Below, in pieces: positions 24,001 through 36,000 of a DNA stretch of 64,000 nucleotides (positions are counted from its first letter, which is position 1; each line of letters opens with the position of its first letter). The DNA is from Lasioglossum baleicum (lineage: Eukaryota; Arthropoda; Insecta; Hymenoptera; Halictidae). The notes below the pieces were generated by a model, which did no database searches, was not told the origin of the DNA, and was given only the letters and a program-made list of their open reading frames with translations. Both the position numbers and the translations under genes were made by a program. The DNA lies in NCBI RefSeq assembly GCF_051020765.1, contig NC_134933.1, positions 15,411,461 to 15,475,460 on the forward strand, read 5' to 3'.

Positions 24001-27000
24001 ACCCCGCTCTCACCGAAACCCTCAACCACCAACCACCCTCCACGCATTGATCTCGTCGCGGCTCGTTTCTTTCGATCGGACGCGCTCGGATCGCGCGCGC
24101 GTCTTCTTATCGATCTTCGCTGGGAACGGACCCTGTTCGATTCTTGTCCAGACCCAGCATTCGATTCGACAGAGACAAAGAAACGAGTCGCGGGCACCGA
24201 TTCGACGCTCCCTTCCGTCGAAAATCGATCTTTTTCTCGCCCATTAGAGATCGAAAAGCTTCTCGACGATCCTCGGTCCGTCGTCGATCGGCGCCCGTCG
24301 ATCGATCTCATCTCGTTTTGAATGACACTCATGCATATAGAGCTTTCGTTGACAACTGCAAGCGCGTAGACTTTTGTTCCGTAAACCGTGTACTCGCGGT
24401 CGTAGTCGTAGAAGGTAGTGTATTAGTGGTAGAGCTACAGTTACGCCGACTTTTCCGTTTGGAAGATGAACGAGCAGGCAGGGTGACGGGGAGGGAGGTA
24501 GAGGAAAAGAGAGAGAGAGAGAGAGAAGGATGAGATAGTATGCAAGAGAGAAATGATGGAAGTGAGAGGAGGGGGAGGGGGAGTGAGCGGAAGAGCGGGA
24601 ACTCGGCCGCAAAATGAATAATATGTCGACGAAAGTTTCTATTAATCGGTTCGGCGGTTAACACGATCCGAAACTCGCTCGCTCGAGCAAACTCGATAAC
24701 CGACGGATAACCAAGTCGTGGGTGTAAAGATCCGTCAGGCTGTCGTTTATCCGGAGGACACGACAGAGTACCTCGTTGACCGTCGAGAGACTTCGGGGAT
24801 TCCGATATACGTAACCCCGAATACGCACGTAGGTGGGCGCGCTCGCGCGCTGGATTCAAAGCGGGGCGAAAAACGTGAGTCTCGCGCGTTGAGAACTATA
24901 ACTGGACACACGACAGATGGGCGTCCCTTTAGAAACCGTGGAACGAGCAAAGTCGACATTTTTAATCAAGGCCTCGCGATCCCGAGGAAGAAAGAGACAA
25001 AGGACTCGTTCGCGGCTACACCGTCGATAAAAGCCCGAATCGAGACACGTCTGCTTGTCAGTTGGTCGGCTTGTCGGTCCGTCGCGTCGCGCGATAAGCG
25101 ACAAGCAGCTACGCGTGATCGCGCTTGCGCGACCTCGCATACCCATTTTCGCCCCTTTCAGTTTTCCCTCGGCTCTTCTTCTCCTTTTTTTTCGTTTTTT
25201 TTTCTATCTCCCGAGTTTCCCAGACTCGGCAAAGAAGAGACACGAGTAATTGAAAGGACACCGGACGGCGTTGATGGCCCAGTTCATATCCCGCGGTGCC
25301 CCGGGCTTTTCGGTATCATGCCGTTTCGCGCCGCGCTGCTCCGCACCGGGAAAAACGAGACTAACCGAGGTCGTATCGTCGCGATCTCGAGTTTACTTGC
25401 GAGAGCACGATCGCGATGGACAGCCGGTTGCGTACACGCAGAGAGAGACCGGTCTGACCTCGTTCGATTAACGGTGGCGCCGTCGAAACGGTAACGGTAA
25501 CTGATAACTACCCCTTGCTCGCAATTTTGTGCACAGGGGGTTCTAACGCGGAAAGCAGTTTGATATTGACCGGCGGGACAAGCACCGGTATAAAGTGTAA
25601 TCCGATAATCCTTTCGGGATGAACAGTCGGCTCGAATAAGGTGTTCGATTCGCGATAAGGCTAAAATTTTCACGGGGACCGTTAACCGATCGAAGAGGCA
25701 AAGAGATGGAGAGAGGGTTGAAGGAGGACGAGGTTCCTTGGTTGTAAGCGCTGAGGGAGGTTCGGAGGGTCGGGTGCAGAGACGAAGAAAGACTATGATG
25801 GAGCGGGTGCAAGGGCTGGACGTGAAGTCGGGGGATGTGGCCGGTCGAGGGAGCGGACCGAGGGCGCCGCGAGGTAGGGGGTGGCTGGCCGCCTAGGTGC
25901 GTAGGAGAGCCTGCCCTGTCATGGTGCCGGGAACTCCTTTGTCGAGCGACGAGGTGGCGCCAATGTATCGAAAGCACCGATGTGTATGCAACACCTCCTG
26001 CTTTTTCGAGCGAAACTTCAGTCGCTTACGTGGAACGGTTGCGGTTGCCTGCGAACTGCCAACACGCGTTCTTTCGGTGATCACCGCGAATGCAACAGGA
26101 CGTCCTGTGTCTCCTCTCGACTCGTCTCGGCGCGTCTCGTTTCGTTTCGCGTTCCTCGTCTTCGTTCCCATCGAGTTTTCACAAAGCATTTCGCGTAAAC
26201 GTGTCGCTTTCCAATCTTTCGCCAATAGAATTGCTCGCTTCTCGGATAGTTTATGGATTTTATGTGTCCGTAGCTGCCACGATAACCGACGCTTCGGTAC
26301 GGTATAAAATAACGCAACGTTGTGCTCGACGCGTCGTCGTCCCTCGTTTGTTCGAACCTGAAGACTGACTTTTCTTTGTTTCCTCGAACGAGAATTAGAT
26401 TTCGACCGATCTGTCTTTTCAACGCCGGTTTCTTTAGACTCTCGTGGGGAGCGTATCAACGCTCGCGTGAACGTAAACAGCCACAAGTCTATTCTTCGCC
26501 GATCGGATTCCCCGTCCCTCGATTCTCTTCCCTTCGCGCATTCCATGCGAGCACCCCCTTTGGCAAAGAGGGACACCGCCAGCTCGAGAAAAGCCATAAC
26601 GCGTGTAACGTTGGCGATCGTTAGCGACCGATGGAACTATGGGATGTGCACACAGAGTACGCGAGTAACAGGTGGCTCGCGGATCGAGTGCGCTGTCGCT
26701 ATCATCGCTATGTGGGTGGCCCCTTGTGATCGGTAGATCTCCCTGTCGAGAACTGCTTCCGAACGCGAAACGAGAAAAAAGGAAGGAAAATTATGCGTTC
26801 GTGCTCGCTCCGAGCACTCCCTGGTGAACGAGCTGCTCGTTTGGTATCGACGACGTTCATAGACTTCAAGGTCCTCCATTGAAAACTCGATCGAAGATGG
26901 AGATGGTCTCGAACTGGCAATGTCCCCACCAATTTTCATGAAATTAGCATACTACGTCGCGAAATCGCCGAAGACGTTCGACTCTTGGCGACATTTTAGC

Positions 27001-30000
27001 GGCCATTGTTCGCCCCGGGACGTGAAAATAGACTTGAATATTTTTCAGCCTTGAATCTCCGACTATTTTCACCTCTGCGCTACGTGCCGGACTCCTTAAA
27101 ATAAAAATTCGCGTGGAATATTTTCCCGGGCTGCTTGTTGTATGCAAATTTTATGAAAATCAGAAGGGGTGGCCTGGAATAACAACCCTTGTGAGTGCAG
27201 TGGAGAGGCGGCAGAGACGTTGTTTCATCGAATAGGTTCTCTCGGTCATTGGGCAAACGGAACGGAGAAGAATCTTGGGTTTACCGTGGTACGAACCGCG
27301 AGCGTCTCTCCCGTCGATTCCGTCGGGACGCGAATACGATCCTTCCGTGCGGCGACGTTCGAACCCGAAAACCCCGAATAATCCCGGAACCTCGATGTAA
27401 ATCCGGGCCTAAAACAAAGCAGGATTTTTTATGAGTTTTCGTGGAAGTTATGGCGCGCGCGTACCTCGACCAAGAACCTGTTGCTTAGACGTTCTTCGGC
27501 ATTGACCGAGCCGCGCCACGGCCAGGAACTCGGTTCTTGTGGCGTGCGCGTGCGTTCCGATCGATCGTCCCCGCGATAGGTACGTAATTTCCTTTGGCCC
27601 GAGAACTTTTCACTTTTTACTGGCGCAAAGTCGAAGCCGACGCCAGTATTCGTCGGTACGTCGTTTCGCTGTGGGACGCTGAGGTTTCGCGAGGTCCGCG
27701 ATAGACTCCGTCGACTTGAAATCGTGAGATAAAACTGTTGTATCGCCGTGCAGAGATTTCAGAAAAGTCAAGAGGGAGGAATAAAATCGAGAACAATCGA
27801 ATTGTTTAGGCCGGTGCGGCATCGTTTCGACGACTCGCTCGGTATCTCTGTTGATCGTTTACGGAGGATTCTAAGGTAGGGTTCGCGTGTCCAGCGAGAT
27901 GCGCGCGCCGTGTCTATCGACCTTCGCGAACGTCGTTGCCACGTGCGCGACCCAATGCGTCCCTGACTCGATTTCGGATGTGTCGTTCATTTTCCGACTA
28001 TAGGCGATATCACGGAGCCTAGCCATCGACTAGATCGTCGAGGAGTCGTCGCTCCACTTCGCTCTAGAGTCACTCTGGGCATTGTCGCGGGTCCCTTAGC
28101 TGGCCCCGAGTCCCGAATTCCAAGAGTCCGTGTCTGTCTTTCTGTCGTCGCGTCGTCGGTACCGCCTAGATAGGGAGCACGGCAAATGTGCTGGTGCTCG
28201 AGGTGCAGCAGTGGTGGAGGCGGCGGTGGTAGTACCGGCGAGTGTAGCTGAGATCGATCCAACAACACCCTTCTTTCGACCGACCGACCGACCGACCGAC
28301 CGACCGACCGACCGACCGGCCGTCCGTTCATCCACCAAGCAAATCCCCGAGACAGCGAGACAACAATTTCTCACACCCCCTAGCTCACCTCGAGCGCGAC
28401 ATATTTACTATTTACCTACCGTGGTCACTGAAATTGCATGAATCCGCTACTGTTCAGACCGTGTTCGTGCTCGAAACGCGCGTGCAACCGAACAGGAGAC
28501 CGGTGAACCTGGAACATAGCGCGGATCGGGAATGTGAACTTGTTCACGCGCTAGTCAAGGCTAAACACAGAGACAGTTCTCGAAACTCCCGGTAAAAGAA
28601 CCACCATGTGGGCTGCAGTCTCGAGGTCTTTGGAAATACTGGTCGCTTTCTTCGAGTATTATACCACCAGGTAAGATGTGCGTGTTTCAACGATCCACTC
28701 GGGTAATTAAAGACTACAGTCGTTAACGTAACCGTGACACACCGGAAGCTATTGCTCCCTCGCGCGCAAACCTTCAGAGATGCGAGCGGATCGGCTCCTA
28801 TCGGACGCTGCCCCGCGCGGAGCGGAGCCGAGCGTATTTTTCTTTGTTCTCGTTTTCGAGCATCTCTGCGCCTCGTGTCGCTCTATCCATCGATCTATCG
28901 GTTTCTTTGTCTGTACGTTTCTCTTTCTCTACCTTTGTCTGTCTGTTTGTCTGTCTCTTCTCTCATACACCCCTTTTCTCTCTTACATACTCTGTCTTTC
29001 TCTCTCTCTCTCTACCGCTCTGACTGTCTGTCTTCTTTCTTACTCTGACGCTATCGCTCTCACTTACTCTCTCTCTCTCTCTCTGCATCATACTGTCCCT
29101 CTGTTCAGCTTCGAATCGCTCTGATTTTCCTTTTCGCCGCGTTACAAAGCGAAAACTCGATAGCATCCGATTCGAAGCGTCCGTTCGACTCTACTTTTCC
29201 TCGACTCAGAGGAGCGAACAACACCGCGAACGATCAAAATTGATGGCTGGGAATGGCCATAGAACTCCACACGTCCACACGTCCACACGTAGCGCTTCGT
29301 GACACACAGTTTGATCCCGACGAGAACGGAATCCTCTCGCTCGTCGGCGTGTTCTCGGAAGCAGCCTCGTCGAAACTCATTAACTCCTGTCTCATTTTCT
29401 TTTGTTTCATGCCTACTTTCGGCGTGTGTTACCATTGGAATGCAGAGCCCAGTTGGAGTAAGTATGAACTGGCGAAACAGAGAGAAAAACCCCTATACGT
29501 TACCATACGAGAGAACCGAATTCTCACGTGACTTTTTTTTCTGTCTTCTTTCAATTCTCCTTGTTAACGGAAACGTTCCGTTCCACGGATGGCCGCTGCT
29601 TCGTTCCCTACTCGTAAGTAGCTCTCTCTCTGTATTCGATCGAATCTTCCTTCCACCGTAGCCTCCACGTGGTTTCGTATATATCGTGCATAAATATACA
29701 CGTATATTCCCGTGGAGGATCGTTCTCGCGTCTATAACCAAAAGCTCTTTGAGCGACGAACGGTTTTTTCTCCGTGGCTCGTACTCGTTGGTGTACGCGT
29801 CGTGCTACCTTGTTCCGCCTCGAATTCGCCCGAGCAGCCACGAGGCGCTGGGCGGTCCAAAACCCTTCCGTCCCCGGGACTCGCGTCTCACTGGGTCTTG
29901 TTTTGCATCGTAGCGCCATAGAAATCGTGGCACCCGACAAAAAAAATCCGCGTTGCTTCGCAGCTTGCAAGCCTCTGCCAACACTTTATAGAACGGGGAG

Positions 30001-33000
30001 CTCGTAGTTCGTAGCGTTCCGGATCGTCGTTGTCGTTGTTTGAGCGCGCGTTATCATGCGGATTTGACGAGCTCTCGCAGCATTTTCTTCCAGAAAAAGT
30101 TGGAACGATCATGCTCGACCAAGTTTGGCGAGGGATTTCTCATGCTCGTTGGAACACGGCGCGAGGCAGGGAATCAATTTTTCTCTCGTTCCAACGAAAA
30201 TCTGCGTCCGCATAAAAGTCCGCAGTCCAGCTATCGCAGCCCGTTTTTCGAAAGAATGATGCGACAGCGGGTGGAACCGATACGATCGCATACTTATCGC
30301 GCTGCCAGTATGTATCAATTCGCTATGTTGCACGCCTGCAGCTACGGGGACGCGGTGGACAGTCGTTATGACCACTTGCCTCCGTTATCGCACCGTGCTC
30401 GGTTTGATAACAACGATACATTTAGGTTTCGAATCGATAGTCGCGCATCGATGCGTCGCGCGTCGTACGGTCCGTTTCCAGACGATTCGTAACACGCAAT
30501 TAACTGTCGCGCCGATACCGGGATAAGCTTTGTTCCGTTTTTGTCATGCGGCACTTCCTCGGCTCGACGACAGCTATTTTTCCGCACAGCTTTGACTTTC
30601 GGTAAAACGACCGGACGGGAATGGGGTTCGTGCAAAGTTTCGCAGTCCCGGAATAACCTTTCGTGTTAATTATAGGTGGAAAACGCTAGCGCACGAACGA
30701 AACAAAATTAGTGTCCCGAGGCGTCGAGCCAGCGCAGCTATCATAACAGCTGTCCAGTCGACTCCAATCGCTACAGGCTTATAACGTTCAAGCGATCGGG
30801 GTGGGGTGGACAGCTGTTACGACTAGACTGCGGAACTTTATGCAAATTCGCATTTTCATAGGCAAATTCGATGAGACGCGAATTAAGTAAGATTCTGCTG
30901 GGTTGTCGGGAGAGTTTCAAAGTTTTTTTTTTACGTCTCTCGACGCGGAGCCCATAGAAATTCTATAGCGGAGGGTGTAAAGACGTGACTGATAAGATGG
31001 CAGAAGATCCAACGAAATGGCGTGTGACTCGTTCGATCGTAAAAAAAGAAAGTTTAAAATTTACACGTCGGAGAGAAGATTCCGCAAACTCGACTGCTCT
31101 ACGTCTTTGTTATCGTAGCGACTTTTCGTTGTGTCGATCGTGGCGTGCAATCGGATTTCAATGTTTAAATACGAGGCGTATAAATCTTCTCCAAGTCATT
31201 CTATCGACCGGAAGACTTTTGCCTAAAGCCGCGCGAGCTTTGGTGTAAAAGTTTAGCGTCATATTCGCCCGAACACACGGGCAGGGTTAAGCCAGGCAAA
31301 CGAGAGTCGAATAGGTAAGGGTTGAAGCTTACCCAACAACCCAACACGTCCGCCGGTGTTTTCGAACAAAATCAAAAAACGATAGTAATGGAATAAAGCG
31401 ATATTCGATGTACGCTACCATACATGTTGATGCAATTGCGAGGCGTTCTACATGTGTGCGATCGTATCAATCAAGAGCACCGTTGTTCCTGTAGGTTTCT
31501 TCGGAAAAACGGGCAGTGAGAGAGGTGATGATGTTATAGTTTAACGGCGTTTCTGCGACAGATAAGCGACGACAGCGACGAAAAGAGGACGAGGGTAGCA
31601 GTAGCGGTACGGGTGGGGACGGGTGTGGATCGTGAATTGTGGAAGGATTGTGGAAGGATTGTGGCAGGATTGTGGAAGGATTGGATAACAAAACGGGTGA
31701 ATCTGCTTCAGAACGACCGGTAGTCCGGCGAACAAACCGGCGGCTTCCGGTGGCGGCCTCGGCGGTGGAGGCGGCGGAACAAGCGCGGGCGGTACCGTCC
31801 TCACAGCGACCGGCTCGGCTTCTGGAACGGTCCTCGGGTGCAGCGGGTCCGCCGCATCAGGCTCTGGCACGGGTAGTTCAGGAACGGGCGCGGGTAATGC
31901 GAACGCGAGCACCAGCGGCATCGCCGGTGGCAATCCGGCTTCCGGCAGCAGCGCCGGCACCATGGTCGGTGGGGCCGGTGAGCCTCGCACGCCGACCGCA
32001 GGAGCGCAAAACAAACAGCTGCAGAACGTCAAAGGAGATCATCCCTCGGTTTGTCCTGATTTCTAATTGTTTTTAGTTCCTAGTTTTTACTTTTCACTTC
32101 CTAGTTTCTAGTTTCTAGTTTCGAGTTTGCAGTTTCTAGTTTCTAGTTTCCAATTTCCCGGTACAGGCACGATTAGGCCGCTGGGAAATAAACAGCGATC
32201 GGCGTTCTCGTGTTTTAACACTTGGTACACGAAGCAGAGTCATGCGACGACCTCGATACGTAGTACCGGTCGACCGGAGAAAGGGAGAATATCAATTTTA
32301 TCTCTTGTACGTGCTTTTTATCACTGGAAACTTTTCGGAGATATACAGTAGCTACTATGATGGGTCCATACGTAGAGTATTTGGCCCGAAAAGTCGGAAA
32401 AAACTATTTTAGTGTTATTTATGGACTCATGTTAGATTCATCTTAATGTCAACTATAATGTTATCAAATGAAAAATGCATTATAATATGTAAAAAATCAA
32501 AATGATTTTCATATTCTGTCGAAAAACAACTTTTCTCGAAATTTGTAGATGTTTAAATACTGTCCAACTTTTGTTGGAAACAATTTTTCTCTCAGATTAT
32601 CGAAAATCCTTGAAAAATTGTGATAATTGTTTATGCATGTATGAAAAAATTATTTATGCATGTAAATTATTATTTGAATATTAAATGATCACGAACTTCT
32701 TTAACGAGCAAACATTAATGTAAATATAATGTTAACATAAATATTAATTTTCATCTGGAAACACGATCCATCGCGATGGTGCCGTACATAAAAAACTGGA
32801 ACTTTTCAGAAGGTGCAAAAAAGCTGCAATGTTTTCTTTTTAGCAATAAAGTTAGATTATATCTCGACATTTCGCAAAAAAAAATTGTCTGGGACGCACT
32901 GGGATTATGACTAAAACCTCAGGAATGTATAAAAATTTATTCATCTTTTCAAGGTAATAAATGGTTCGCAGTAACTAAATTTTTAAGAAGCACGATACGT

Positions 33001-36000
33001 AATAATTAGACTGCGGATTTTTATGCATTTATGAAGAAATTAACTGCATGAATTATAAAACAGTGAAAAATATAAAAAAATCTAAGAATATTGTTATGCT
33101 TTTCTCAACGTAAAAAGACTATTAAGGGATGAAATTAATTTTTCTTTAATTACTGCTTTCCACAATCGATACAGAATATTTTTATTTTGCATAAACCCTT
33201 CACTTACCACTAGACGAACAAGCCATATTAATTTGGTTGGTAGATATTGTCGCGTACTTACGAAAATATACTTATTCAAATATCTATTTTTCACACCATA
33301 ATTAAACTCAATAGCAATGACCAATTTGCAACTCAAATAACATCGAACTTGGCTTTTCAACATCGTTATGTTTTACTGATTCTACAAGAGCATATTCTTA
33401 ATTATAATTTACTGAAGGATATAATCATGAATTCTTAAATATTCATATTTCGAGTTTCTGCCAGGATTTTGGAGCCGCGATTCCACTCTGCACCGGTAAA
33501 ACTGGTCGCGATCAGCTCGCGAACAAAGAAACCGACGATGCGATGCTGGCAGACTGAAATTCTCGGAAAGAGACGCCTCTCTGGCGGAATATGTTTAACT
33601 AATGATGGAATAAAATCACGCAACAGGATTCAGAAACATTACAAGAACGTCGTATGAGCATTGTGAAAAAATACTCGGAATAATTGGCACGCGATGCCAA
33701 TTCATACCAACTCATACATATGTATGCCTTACCGATATGCTCACCGAATAAACGCTGTTCGCTGTTACGAGCTAGCTCGCCATGAGCTGATCACCAGACT
33801 GCGGATCTTTAGGGAAAAATCAAAATTGTCTGCATCAATTGCAAAGCGAAGGAGTTACTAAAGAATTTTCGTTTCTTGAACAATTTTAGGAGATTGAAAA
33901 TTTCTTATCGATGTCTCCTGCTCATTTTTCTACTGATCACAGTTCGCCAACAGCTACATGGACCCACCATAGTTTATACCATCCGGCAACCGTCGAAAAT
34001 GTTCTGGCATGTTTCTATGTGCTTTATCAGCGATTTTGGTAAATTGAAATGGATTAAAACGATGTCCAGAGAAAAAATTGACGATCTTTGTGTAGGTTTG
34101 AGAAAATCGATCCTTTCACCTTGGTATGACAAAGGTTGAATTATATTCAGGTTGCACCACCTGACTCGAACACCTGAAATATCTCTTGGAAAGCTTATTT
34201 TAAGTTATTTGATTCGAGCAAATGTTCCGACGAGCGGAGCATCTTTCTAAATCGATAGTCTTTTAAATGGGTCTGTGTACTTGTGTTCGTAGTCGTCAAG
34301 GACAAGATCATTAATCTACGACATCACGATCGTCGGGCAGCCTTGATTAGCAAAAATCCAAGTCGATCGTCGTTTCTACCGATACGCGACGATAAAAACA
34401 AACGGTTCCACTTACAATCGGAAAAAGTGGAGGACTTTTTCGACGATCAAAATACGGTTGCCATTAGACCGGACACCTTCCGTCGCATCGATCGATACGC
34501 GCATTACATTTTCCGTCTGTCTGACAAAAATATTCACTCTCGGAGAATTGAGTTCTAGAACTAACGAAGCATCGCGTCAAGAATAAAATGTACACGGGGA
34601 ACGGCTCGCGAGACGTATGTATATTTTACTCCTCCTCGGGCGTGAAACAAAAGAGTTCTTAATCAATGTCGAGTAGACGCCAGAAACAAATGAAGCAGCC
34701 TCGTTCGTATTAGGCGGGAGATTACAATTCCAGCTTGACGGGACGCGACGCGCGCGTAGAATGTCGCGAAGTTTTCGAAGGCTTTCGCGAGCGTTCGTAC
34801 CGCGATGAAGTTTTATCGCACCAGACAATGGTCGTAACATTTCACAGAGTAGGAAGTTTGATCGTCGGAGAAGACTGTCGGAGATAAATCGGGAGCAGCT
34901 TCACACTTTAATTTATTTATCGCGTTGTGCCCCAGTTTGAACTCGCGAACCAACGCTGCCCGTAAGTCACGGTCACTCGGGTTCGGAACAATTGTACGAA
35001 CCCGAGTATCCGTCAATAATAGAACGAAATAACGCGATTAGCCTATATTGCGGATTTTATCGCCGCGCCACATGAAAACGGCAGAGGCGTCGCGACGTGA
35101 AGAAACGTCTGGCACTCGTCGACGAGAACCGTTCGTTTGCCAGTATACCCAATATTATTCTTTGCTGATCGAGAATGGGGAAACAGATTTGCAACGACGC
35201 GACGCGACGCTCGCCGTTCGAATCTTACCGTTCGGCAAACACAACAGACCGATGAAAAGAAAACACCGATCGATATGCATTGTCTTTTGCAGAAAGCGTT
35301 CCTGCAGAACAGATCCATGTCGTTGGTCGACATGTACATCGATAATTCGGAGCCCAGCGAAAACGTCGGTCAAATACACTTCAGCCTCGAGTATGATTTC
35401 CAGAATACGACGCTCATCCTTCGCATCATACAAGTCAGTGCCGTGTTCGGTCTGGTTCGACCACCGCCTTTGCTTCTGCCGTATCCTTAACCCCTTAGCA
35501 CTCGGGTGGTGACTCTGAGCAGAGTTGTGCAGAATTACAATTGAATTGCTCCAGGAATTATAAATACAAAGTTATTGACTTACATTGTAATTCAGTCATA
35601 TTGTAATTTATAATTCAGATCTTCATTCAATTAAATTGCATTGTAATTCGTAATTGCGCGATTGGAGTACAATTATAAAATACTTTGTAATTAAACTACA
35701 ATGTAATTCGTAATTGCGCGATTGGAGTACAATTATAAAATACTTTGTAATTAAACTACAATGTAATTCGTAATTACAATTGGAGTACAATTATACAATA
35801 GCGTTACGTATTATGAAGGAGGACGAGGAATAGAAACTACGTTGCATAGACATCAAACAAGTATATGAAAGAAAAACATAAAAATATATCGCACTTCTTC
35901 AAAGTTCTGGGCTGTAATTTGGAGAGCTGTATTTCAATTATATTGTATTTCAATTATACACATCGGATTAAAATACTTAGTAATTGAATTAATTGAAAGG

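Larger units (their letters stand above)
18265..31711. other. Syt7 intron 1, CpG- and repeat-rich
   Basis: This 13.4-kb intron holds many long overlapping open frames that come from CpG-rich and microsatellite DNA; none has a recognisable domain. Simple tracts include GGT-rich DNA at 20777-20880, ACCGAGA-type units at 21026-21095, GTTC units at 21354-21420, GAGAGGAGCGG units at 22290-22345, GGA-rich DNA at 22875-22945, GACC units at 28279-28318 and CT-rich DNA at 28900-29090. A 15-bp GTGGAAGGATT-type repeat lies just before exon 2 (31636-31683). One candidate alternative first exon (28606) and one hairpin (30743) are listed separately. Confidence 0.6.

Noticed and set aside
33456..33498. A short AG...GTAAAA-bounded segment considered as a Syt7 exon
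   Set aside because: It ends in phase 1 whereas exon 3 begins in phase 0, so it cannot be in the main chain.
34283..34558. A 91-codon frame before Syt7 exon 3, considered as an extra exon
   Set aside because: No donor in the right phase joins it to 35293 and it matches nothing in synaptotagmins.
35640..35790. Regularly spaced repeat considered as CRISPR-like
   Set aside because: Only two 60-bp units without unique spacers, inside a hAT-type MITE of a eukaryotic genome.
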